Shown here: piece after piece, positions 1 to 8,150 of the stretch
Position numbering within the stretch: the first letter of the stretch is position 1
How the letters are laid out: every line of letters begins with the position of its first letter
Source of the DNA: Zopfochytrium polystomum
Lineage: Eukaryota; Chytridiomycota; Chytridiomycetes; Chytridiales; Chytridiaceae
Length of the DNA: 64,000 nt
Assembly: GCA_025765615.1 (NCBI GenBank)
Contig: JAIVFJ010000050.1
Location: 1 to 64,000, forward strand
Direction: 5' to 3'
Translations under genes and position numbers: made by a program
Notes under the pieces: generated by a model
The model's input: only the letters and a program-made list of their open reading frames with translations
Database searches by the model: none
What the model was told of the DNA's origin: nothing

Positions 1-660
1 GAGAAGAAGACACAGATCTGGGTGCAGGGGGGTCGCACGATGCAGGTCGGCCCCGCTTCGCTGCCGTTGCGTCGATCGACGGAGGGGTGCGGTGTTTCGG
101 GTGGCGGGGGGGTTGCTGGGGCGTTGCTGGAGGATCGGTTGCCGTGGGAGTTGGCGTGGTAGCGGTAGCAGTCTGCCAAACGTGGCGATTTGCGGCGTCG
201 AGAGCGGCGGCGTCGGTAGAGTTTAGATCGGCCAGCACACTGTGGAACCGGCTGGCGATCGTCGGCTTACAGTGGGAGCAGGCGATCGACAATCGACGGA
301 TACCGGATTTCGCGTTCGGACGGCCAGCAACTCCTCGCGATATGAGATGCTTACTGCAGATCGGGCAGAGGATCTCCTTCTGATGGTGGTGGAAGAGATC
401 TCGTTCGAGCGAATGGAATTCGGCGGCAGTGGTGACGTTAAATCGAGATCGGGGAAACGGAGTGGTCGATGTTGGCGTGGGTGCGGTTTCCTGACTGCCT
501 AGGACAGCTTCAGAGGCCGCGACGACCGCCGGTGGGTGGGTGATCGATGGGAAGTTGAGTTTGGTTTGCTTTGACAGCGTGGTCGACTGCGACTTTGCCT
601 CGCGACGACGTCCTCGGTGTCTGTTCCAGACACGAGAATGTGAAGAAAGAAAAAGTCCCC
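1..660. other. No supported gene
   Basis: GC-rich DNA with short overlapping open frames on both strands, none with recognisable domains, splice structure or consistent composition. I see no RNA gene or repeat here. Confidence 0.4.
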
Positions 661-676
661 CCCTAACCCTAACCCT
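661..676. repeat. Interstitial telomere-like repeat
   Basis: CCCTAACCCTAACCCT, two and a half copies of the CCCTAA/TTAGGG telomere unit common in fungi, preceded by a run of C. It is too short to be a chromosome end here; it could mark an old break repair or be chance. Confidence 0.5.
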
Positions 677-954
677 GGTCTAGGCAGGGGTGGAAACTCC
701 TGGGTGTAGTTGTGGTAGCTGAGCGTAGATCGTGGACGAGGTTGGGGATCACGACCTCGATCACGGCTGCAAGGCGAAGTAGGTTACTACGACATCGCAA
801 AATGAGATTTAGCATACCGATGGGGCGGCGTGTACCGTCCAGGTCCTCGCTGTTGAGCGACGGGGCGATCAGGGCCAGCAGCAACTTGCTGGGGTTGATT
901 ACCATGGGAGCTGGCGACGGCTAGAGAGCCGTTGGAGGCGCCGGGGGAGCCATT

Positions 955-1076
955 GGCAGCGGCGGCGGCGGCGGCGACGGCGGCGGCAGCGGCAAGATCG
1001 CGGGTGTTGAGCATCTTTGTGAAAAGGAAAAGATTTGTTTCTCTTTTCTTTCTTTTTTTTTTTTTTTTTTTTTTTT
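955..1076. repeat. GGC trinucleotide run and poly-T tract
   Basis: A (GGC/GCA)n-type run near 958-990 is followed by an uninterrupted T tract near 1047-1076. Open frames across it are low-complexity artefacts. Confidence 0.7.
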
Positions 1077-1188
1077 CTTCTCTTTCTCTTCTTGTAAAGA
1101 AGAAAAACAATAAAGAAAGTATTTTCTTTCACTTAAAGGGAAAATGAATGAAAGGGAGTTGCCGATGGGCAAGCGAGTCTGAGTGGAG

Positions 1189-1262
1189 TGGGAATTGAAC
1201 CTCGCTACATTCAATCAGTACGGCGTGTGCGTTAACCAACTGCACAACACAATCATTTGTGA
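1189..1262 (-). pseudogene. Degenerate tRNA-like sequence
   Basis: The minus strand shows a box A-like segment (TGTGCAGTTGG) and a box B-like T arm (GGTTCAATTCC) at tRNA spacing, but the acceptor and anticodon stems do not pair. It is probably a decayed tRNA or a tRNA-derived retroposon head. No anticodon is assigned. Confidence 0.4.
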
Positions 1263-1368
1263 CTACTTCTTTGAAGATTGGAGGTTCGGAGCTCGAACCT
1301 TTATTGAGCTGTGTAAAAAACACAAGTTCTTTCTGACTGCAATGTCTCTTTCGGAGTCTGCAGGGCGA

Positions 1369-1437
1369 ATCGAACCGAGGTCCGATACCGACAGAGCGCA
1401 GTACGGAACTCCGTTTCAAAGCCACTGAGCAAGTAAG
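1369..1437 (-). pseudogene. Degenerate tRNA-like sequence
   Basis: On the minus strand a box A-like stretch (TTGCTCAGTGGC) and a perfect box B (GGTTCGATTCG) are present about 40 nt apart, but the arms do not fold into a cloverleaf. It lies close to a similar one at 1189-1262, suggesting tRNA-derived retroposon debris. Confidence 0.4.
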
Positions 1438-1553
1438 GCTTTGAAGTTATGCCACACAAGACAAATTGTGGCACTATGAGGCAGTTCAAAAAGAAAGAGA
1501 GCCGCCCACTTTATGAGACTCCCTGTTCTCAATAAAGTTAGGAAGCCCCCCCC

Positions 1554-2398
1554 TGTGAGACTGTGCTCTCTAACTCCTCACCTAGGGCTATAGGTGGAAA
1601 CTAGAGCATGGACCTAAATACCAATCCTGACTAATGAAAAGGGGCAAAAGGAGGGTGTCTAGGGGCACTAGACAGGAAAGTGTATTTGGAGTCTTAAAAA
1701 GCCCAAGAAAAACACAAATAAATCTCTAACACAAAAGAGGGGAAATATAAAAAAAACAGTAAAAACAGGAAAAACAGGATAAACTACTAATTGAAAAAAT
1801 AAGTAAAAATCATCAATAAAGAAAGGAGAAAAAACCCTATGATCTCATACCCTTTCATGAGGCCTTTCATCATGGTAGCTTATGCAGCAGCTCTGTGTTA
1901 GCTCTGTGTACACCTGGACTCTGTACTTCTACCCACTGAAGCACATCATCCTAATCCATTTCCAAAAGTGAGGGGGGCAAGGCTTAGTCATTGTGCAGAA
2001 CTTAGCATTTCTGCATCATTCAGTTAGTGACTGCCAGCATGTCTCGAACTTAGCACCTTTCCCATTGAAGGGAGCGCTCTACACCACTGAGCTAGAGGGC
2101 CTCTGGCCAAGAGTGCAGAGCAGCCTGAGCCATTCGGCCTGCAACTTAGTGCGTAATAATAACATGAATAATATACATGGCCGCGGCTAAGAGACAGTCC
2201 AAATATCAGTGGTTCGGCTTGCAGGGACAATAATAACCCATGAAAATAATAAGAAATGGGGTCCAGCCGTGTTACGTCACTTTCGTGAAACGTTGTTTGG
2301 TCAAGTCAAATTGATAATCCTCACAAGTTATCAGTTAAAAAAGCGGGGTATACTCTTTTTATTTGAGGTCACAGGCTCAACAGCCTGTCGTCCTCACA
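1554..2398 (+). mobile_element. Dispersed TGTGAG...CTCACA element, copy 1 (internally deleted)
   Basis: The element starts TGTGAGACTGTGCTCTC and ends GTCGTCCTCACA, the same ends as the copies at 8151-10665 and 33473-34046. About 190 bp of its left end matches 8151-8342 and its right part from about 1743 matches 10011-10665, so this copy lacks the middle of copy 2. A hairpin, ACAGGCT/AGCCTGT, lies about 10 bp inside the right end, and AATAAA occurs in the right half. No target duplication is visible here: CCCC lies to the left, and the AT-rich pseudogene begins directly to the right. It contains no coding capacity and is probably non-autonomous. Confidence 0.75.
2033..2101 (-). pseudogene. tRNA-like segment inside element copy 1
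   Basis: The minus strand contains a good box A (TAGCTCAGTGG) and a weak box B (GTTCGAGAC), but the acceptor stem does not close. The same segment recurs at 10301-10369 in copy 2, so it belongs to the mobile element and is not an independent tRNA gene. Confidence 0.45.
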
Positions 2399-2399
2399 A

Positions 2400-3090
2400 G
2401 TTTCTTCAAGTAGCTCACTTTCATTCACATCACCCACAAATGTCGTTGTAAAAGGACAAACTTCCAATACTTTTCTATACCTCCCAGCAAGTCTTTCAGC
2501 AGGTAACAATGTTACTATCACAAATTTAGGAGGCACTTCTGGTAACTTTAATACAAGTGTTATAATTAAAATGGGCTCTTCAAACACTTCAGGAGGTGTT
2601 GCACGTCTTGATCCAGGTGAATCAGTGCGAATTGTTGCAACCACTTCAAATCCAACAATTCCAAAACAATTACAAACAACTTTCTATAGAAATCCGAATC
2701 AAAGACTCAAAAATTTGAAAGGATCTACCAGAACCATTCCTAATGCAAGAAACTGGCAAAGCGTTGCTTTCAGCCCTGACCTCGGTTTATTTTGCGCTGT
2801 AAATTTAGGATCTGCAGCTTATGTTATGACAAGCAATGATTCAATCAATTGGGTTGAAAGAACAATCCCAAATACAAGAAACTATGCATCCATTGCTTGG
2901 TCTTCTGAACTTGGACTTTTTTGTGCAGTGTGTTCTGGTGCAGCTGTAGTTTTAACAAGCTCCGATGGTGTTAATTTTACAGAACGTTCTATTCCTAACA
3001 CACGACAATAAGCTGCAATTTGTTGGGCACCTGAGCTTCTTATTTTTGTCGCTGTTTGTACTGACGCAGCTGTTGTTTTAACAGGCCCGC
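2400..3090 (+). pseudogene. AT-rich beta-propeller-like repeat protein fragment
   Basis: An open frame runs from the end of element copy 1 to a TAA at 3009, then continues in frame as further repeat sequence to about 3087, where GC-rich DNA takes over. It has no start; the ATG at 2571 is internal. At least two units of about 44 residues carry W-x-S-[VI]-A-[FW]-S-x-[ED]-L-G-L-F-C-A-V and T-S-[NS]-D; a third begins after the stop. Such 'W..V.W.p..g.f.av....v..S.DG..W' units are known from putative propeller or adhesion proteins of large DNA viruses, phage and bacteria. Codon use is far more AT-rich than the surroundings, which suggests transfer from a foreign source. Both ends are truncated, so it is not functional. 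Confidence 0.55.
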
Positions 3091-3983
3091 TCGAATGCGT
3101 ATGTTACGCTTCCCCCGCCCCCCGCAGCCCGCCCCGTCGGTAACGGCCGCTGCGTCCGTCCGCGCGAGGGCGGACCGCTGGCGGATTGGCGACGGCGGTG
3201 GAGGTTGATGACGAAGAAGACTACGGCAAGCGGGGGCGGGAGTCGGGCAGCAGCGGCCGCGGCGGCGGCGGCGGCGGCGTCGCGTAAGGGTTTGCGTTGG
3301 TGTTATCCTCCAAAAATCATGCCATCCCTTGAATCACTTTACGCACACTGAAAAAATGACGGCTCCCACATTCGCCAATTTCCGCAAGAGCCCTTTCTTC
3401 CTAACCCTAAGGAGACGTCATTGCTTAAACATCCCTTGTCACCTCAGGAACAGGCGGTTGCTGGGGGTCGCGAGTGCAATCAGGTGCAGAAGCAGCGTTG
3501 CGTGGGGAAAACATACGCGTCTTGAAGGGGGGGAAGGGTACTGTCTATTTTTCGATGATGCCAATTCATGGCAGCAGGGATGATTGCTCACTGGGTATTC
3601 CGTGGGCGCCGTTCGCCGGCGGGAGCTCAAAGCAGCATTTCATCCAGTCTTGATCAGAGGCTCAGGGGTCCGACGGCGTGTCTCTCTCTCTCTCTCTCTC
3701 TCTCACTCTCTTTCTCTCACACACACACACACTCTCTCTCTCTCTCTCTTTCCTCGCTATGCGCTTTTTTCTCCTTCTGGTAGCGTTTGTTTTTGTTTTT
3801 ATTAGTTTATTGGGTCAATTGTTTTTTCAAGCCAAGACCCAATGAGAATTGAATTCCATTCATCCTGTGTAGTTGTGTGCGTGTGTGTGAGTGAGTGTTT
3901 GTTTGCCCGCCCGCCCCGCGCTGTTTTGGGGGAAGTGGTCAGAGGTGGCGTATGGGGCAGGCTCCGCCACCTCAGTGAGCAGC
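3091..3983. other. GC-rich then mixed non-coding DNA with CT/CA microsatellite
   Basis: A (GGC)n stretch lies near 3255-3285. A composite (CT)n-(CA)n-(CT)n microsatellite lies at about 3680-3752. No gene is supported. Confidence 0.55.
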
Positions 3984-4316
3984 TCAACCCTCCTGCTGCT
4001 TCCCCGAGGCTGTCTTCGGGCTCTTGTTTTGGGAGGCGAACCGCCATGAGGGAGCGCTTCCGTTTGAAGACTCGGATGACGCAGCAACAATGCTGTAGTG
4101 GTTGGTGTACGTGGCGGTGGCCGCTAGGGTTACCACTGTTCCATTTGCCGCCAGGACTGCTGGTGTAGCCGCTTGGGCTGTGTTTACCATTGCTAGGCGG
4201 ATCGTCGCTGAAGCCTTGTCTTTCAACAGCGAGCCCGTGGTCTTCTTCCGCCAAGCGGAGAACTCAATCGACTGCGTGAGAGGTGGGTAGTTGTACTTGA
4301 TCGTTACTGATGCCAT
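3984..4316 (-). CDS. Hypothetical protein (110 aa), doubtful
   Basis: An open frame begins with an ATG shortly downstream of a non-coding stretch. Its first 40 residues (MASVTIKYNYPPLTQ...) look protein-like, but the rest is Ala/Thr/Ser-rich. A possible splice donor (ATG|GTAAAC) near residue 42 could make this only a first exon. I recognise no domain and see no partner exon with confidence. Confidence 0.25.
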   Translation of the reverse strand: MASVTIKYNYPPLTQSIEFSAWRKKTTGSLLKDKASATIRLAMVNTAQAATPAVLAANGTVVTLAATATYTNHYSIVAASSESSNGSAPSWRFASQNKSPKTASGKQQEG

Positions 4317-5891
4317 TTCTATCTCAGATTGTTCTCTAGCTGAATGTGGGGCTATCCCTCGTAAGGTGTGAAGATATCGGGTCGTTGATGGTTATAGACT
4401 GGATGGGATGGGATGAGTGGCGCAAGTTCTCGTTCCCTCGTTTTTTTTGTTGTGTTAATTATATTGTCATGTGCGCAGGCGTATCCTAACAGTAACAAAT
4501 CCGGGAAAGTGTTTTTGTCCTTTCGGTTTTTTCTCAAACTGCCCTGCGCAAAAATTGACATTTGACGATGGGCAGGCGGTGGACCACTACTTGTCCTCTG
4601 GCAGCATGTCGCTGTTTTTCGAAATCCTGTTTTGACGAATTGGCCCGCACAGGCGCCATGCAAAGAGAAAAGAAAGCTCGTTCGAGGCTGAGCGCCTGCG
4701 AGGGCCAAGATGATCTTATCGAAAAAGTCCAACCGGCACCGACAACCCTATCTGTCCGGCGAAGCTGCTCCGGCACGAACAATCGCGGAATGCCCTCGAG
4801 CGTGGTAGTATGTGTCAGAGGAATGTTCGTCTTTAATGCACGCCCAGCGGGATGCGTCGGTTCCGGGGTGGGCCGCCAAGGCTTTGGTGGTTGCGGAGGG
4901 CATGGCGAGCACGGACGGCGAGCACGGACGGCTCGGCTGCGGTCTTGGTAGTCCGCCGCGTGGCGGTGGTGGTGCGGTGGCGGGGACGGTGGTAAGAAAA
5001 TGCCTTATCCTCTGACACGTTTTGGTCGAACCTGACTCTTCTTTCGTGAACGGCGATCAAGGTGCCCCGACAGACTGGTCTCCAATTCCTTTGACGACGA
5101 GGAGTTGGTCGCTGACTACGCAAGCGACGTCGACTTCCGTCGCAGAGTACCTGTTGCTGACTTGGTGGCAAGCGAGGACGAAGCGTTGGTGGACTTGACT
5201 AGACGTATTGTTTTCTTCTTCAACAGTTTTCAATAACCTCTTCGGTCACAAAACTTACAAACTCAAAACCTTACAGGCGGAAGGGTGACAATCATTGGCG
5301 CGATGGTCGCAGGTGCGGCAGCCCTTTGTGGCAGGTGCGGCGGCCGAGGCGGGCACAGACGCTTTGGCGGCGGTCATGGTGGGCCGCCGCTGATGGGCGG
5401 TGGTGGCTGAGTGTGACCGAGACTGGATGAGCCAAGTTTGCCGACATCGGACAGCACTGTACTTGTTTTCTCTCTTTTTCTTTAGTTTCATTCATCGTCT
5501 TTTTGTCTCCACAGACGCCAGATGCCCGACCACGCCGCCGCCGCCGCCGCCGCCGCCGCCAGCACCACCGCCTCTTCGTCGCCATTGCCGCCATCGTTGC
5601 CATCGCCGCCACCGCCACCGCCATCAACCACACAGAGAACCAGCCAGGACAGCACTGTCTGGCTCGCATCCTCATCATCATTGTCATTGCTGTCCGCGTT
5701 CCAGGCCATGTCGTTTGGGGAAGGCAACCACCACCACTAGCATGACGTGCACGCGCTCGACCACGACAATCTCGACCAGATGGACCAGCCGCTGGACGGG
5801 GAAAGAAGGTTCGACCCCACGCACGCACACCAAACTCGCTGGCGCAGACACACCATCGTAGCTGATCCTCACCCACTTTTTTTGAACATGC
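4317..5891. other. No supported gene
   Basis: Mixed sequence, then GC-rich DNA with CCG/CGG-type trinucleotide runs (about 5530-5570). Long antisense open frames here are Arg-, Pro- or Ala-rich translations of those runs. I found no RNA gene. Confidence 0.4.
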
Positions 5892-6856
5892 TCAGCATTT
5901 GAATCGTACCCAGACGGCGCGCAGGATGCGTGGATGGTTAGGGGGCGACTTCCAGGACCGCCTCGTATCAGACGGAGTCGCACTGGGGTCGACGCTGGCG
6001 TGGATCGGCTCGCTGCAGGTGGGCATCGAGGCCATGATCGCGCTGCCCAGCGTTTGGCTCATCACCGCGTAGGGCCTGGTAAGAAACAGTGCGTGCAGCC
6101 GGTCTTTTTGGCCGGTCTTTTGTCCGGTGCTGGACAACAGACTGACCTTACCCCCCAGCTTCCCTCCCTTTTCAGCGCCGCATCGCCCTCCTCAGCACGT
6201 CGCTCGTGACGGCCGGCCTGGACAATGTTCAGCGCCAGCGGGTCTGGATCTGCCAGAATGCGTGATCCAGGTCGAGCTTGTTGCTGCCCCAGATCCGACC
6301 GGCGTGACGCGGATCCCCATTTCCTCCATCCAGTGGCGCTGCAGGCGGATCCCCAGCTCCTTCGCCTTGACAAAGGGTTGGTGGACGATCGGCGGCGCCA
6401 CGCCGGGGATCGGTCAGCCACCGCGTGTCCAGTCCGTGTGGCAGGGCAGACAGCGTCGGCGTCGGCGGCGGCGGTGCTGGCGGTCGCCAGAGCCATGTGG
6501 ACGAGGCGCTTGCGATGGGCAAACTTGAGGACGGACTTTTCGCGTGGCGGCCGCTTGTGCGAGGTCTTCATGGCGTCGACGAGAGATGCGAATGTGTTTG
6601 TGGATCCGTTGCTGGCGGCGGCAGCGGTCTGCGCCATCTTCGCAACAAGGTACCCATGCGAGGTGACAGCGCAGTATCCAGCCACCACGTGGAAAGGCGG
6701 AGAATGCGTGGATTTGAGGTGGCAGCGTGCGACGTAAAAGAGATGAATGTGTTGCAGGTGGACGGGGTTGAAGGAACCGCCAACGACGACGAAACCAGCA
6801 TCGTCGTCGTGGCAGGGCTGGATGGTGGGCTGGAGACGTAGTTTCTGTGCCCTCAC
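5892..6856 (-). CDS. Putative nucleotidyltransferase (NMNAT/CTP_transf-like), interrupted
   Basis: The N-terminal part, read from the ATG at 6856, has GFVVVGGSFNPVHLQHIHLF, the GxFxPxHxxH nucleotide-binding signature of the cytidylyltransferase superfamily. It is followed by FHVVAGYCAVTSHGYLVAKM and later HRKRLVHMAL, in the order seen in nicotinamide-mononucleotide adenylyltransferases, which make NAD in nucleus or cytosol. After about residue 125 coding-like sequence moves between frames (for example KAKELGIRLQRHWMEEMGIR near 6330-6380), so introns or frameshifts intervene. A possible last exon after an acceptor near 6077 runs to a stop near 5892. I could not reconstruct the full frame or see the C-terminal ISSTxxR motif. 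The family call rests on the first motif; NAD-pathway function is inference. Confidence 0.45.
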
Positions 6857-6894
6857 ATAAAACCATAATAAAATGAAAAAATGACAAATAAAAT

Positions 6895-7325
6895 CAATTG
6901 CGAGTCTGTGGGAACGCTGTTGGGGTCACTCTGTGTGGGACGCAGTGCGGGCTTCAGAGCTCTTTGGGAACGCATTTGGGGGTAAAATTGACAAAAAAAA
7001 TTCAATTGCACGTGGTGGGGACTCTGTGGGAACGCTGATGAGAGGGACTCTGTGGGAACGCTGTCGGAGTCGTGCTCTGTGGGACGCAGTCGGGATGCTC
7101 TGGGGGCAGTCTCTGTGGGACGCAGTGAGGACATAGTTTTTTTTGCCCTCACGTAAAACCATAACAAAATGAAAAAATTGACAAAAAAAAACAATTTCCG
7201 CAATCGGCAGACTCTGTGGGAACGCTGATGCGAGGCACCCTCTGTGGGAACGCTGATGAGAGGGCGCTCTGTGGGACGCAGTGCGGCTTTGTTTGTACTA
7301 ATCGGCTTCGTTTGTACTAATCGGC
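6895..7325. repeat. Minisatellite built on CTCTGTGGGA units
   Basis: Repeated CTCTGTGGGAACGCTGATG and CTCTGTGGGACGCAGTGCGG units are interspersed with two copies of an AT-rich spacer (CCTCACRTAAAACCATAAYAAAATGAAAAAATGAC near 6853-6893 and 7146-7187). It ends in a double TCGTTTGTACTAATCGG. It marks the left edge of the AT-richer compartment. Minus-strand open frames here are translations of the repeat. Confidence 0.75.
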
Positions 7326-7849
7326 CCGCCGGATGGATACGTCTAGGATACACCGCATTTTGGCCCACAGGACATGCTGTGCCAAATTTGGATGAATTTG
7401 GCCAGACTTAACCACCTGGTGGCACACACTCCAGTGGAAAAGCTCAGATGGTGGCCAATGCTCCAAGAAAGAATTCCTTTGCCCGGAACCTTCTGCTATG
7501 GCTACCTTCATGATTGAATTGGGACAATTGCTGCGTAAAACGCAGTTGTATGCCTTGTAGGTCCACTTGGACTATAGCTTCTGTCTAAATTGACCATGGA
7601 GATCTCACACAACCAGAGGGCTGCTTACAACAATCAACAATATCAAAAGAGCACCATCAGGAGACAGAGCCTGTCTCTTTTGCGCAGGAAAACTGGGGAT
7701 CACAATGGCTTACACTTATTTCAACTTGTGACTGGGCTTGGGACACAAACGCGTGCATACCCTGCTGCAAGCCCTGTACCTTGAATTCAATTCATGGCTA
7801 AGGACAGGAGATCAGTACCCTTGACTTGCGCCTCACTGAAGTAGGCGGA
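7326..7849. other. No supported gene
   Basis: AT-richer sequence without domain-bearing frames, tRNA signals or obvious repeats. Confidence 0.4.
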
Positions 7850-8150
7850 CATGTGTGTTTTGTGTGTTTCTGGGTGTTCCTGTTCCTGAGCTTGAAGAGG
7901 TTGAAAATCCCTAGTATGAATAACTGAGACAGGGTTATAATGATGCCTTGCACACTGCAATATGGCTAGGCGAGGGTGACTGGTGTGGGGGGAAACACCT
8001 CTCCTAAAATTATCTCTTGGGAGAGGAGGAGAACAAGTGGTTTCACTGGCTTTCCTTTCCACTTTACTCAGAAAAATTTATCAACAGCACGAGCCAGCAC
8101 CTGGGTCTGCACCAGCAATGGCTCTCTCTCAGCAAGGGGATTGTGTAGAG
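7850..8150 (+). repeat. Dispersed repeat R2, left part, interrupted by element copy 2
   Basis: The sequence matches 19430-19640: shared blocks include GCTAGGCRAGSGTGACTGG, ACCTCTCCTA, and GCCAGCRCCYRGGTCTGCA. The repeat resumes at 10666 (GATAACTGACAGTCACA), right after element copy 2, and matches 19640 onwards. It therefore shows that copy 2 inserted into an older repeat. Confidence 0.65.

Noticed and set aside
87..502. Overlapping open frames at the left edge
   Set aside because: No domain or splice logic; GC-rich sequence gives open frames by chance.
5292..5876. 194-codon minus-strand frame and overlapping plus-strand frames
   Set aside because: Composition is Arg/Met/Ala-rich through trinucleotide repeats; all frames are open across the CCG run.
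6853..7368. 171-codon minus-strand frame with recurring HRVPTES-like words
   Set aside because: The words are translations of the CTCTGTGGGA minisatellite.
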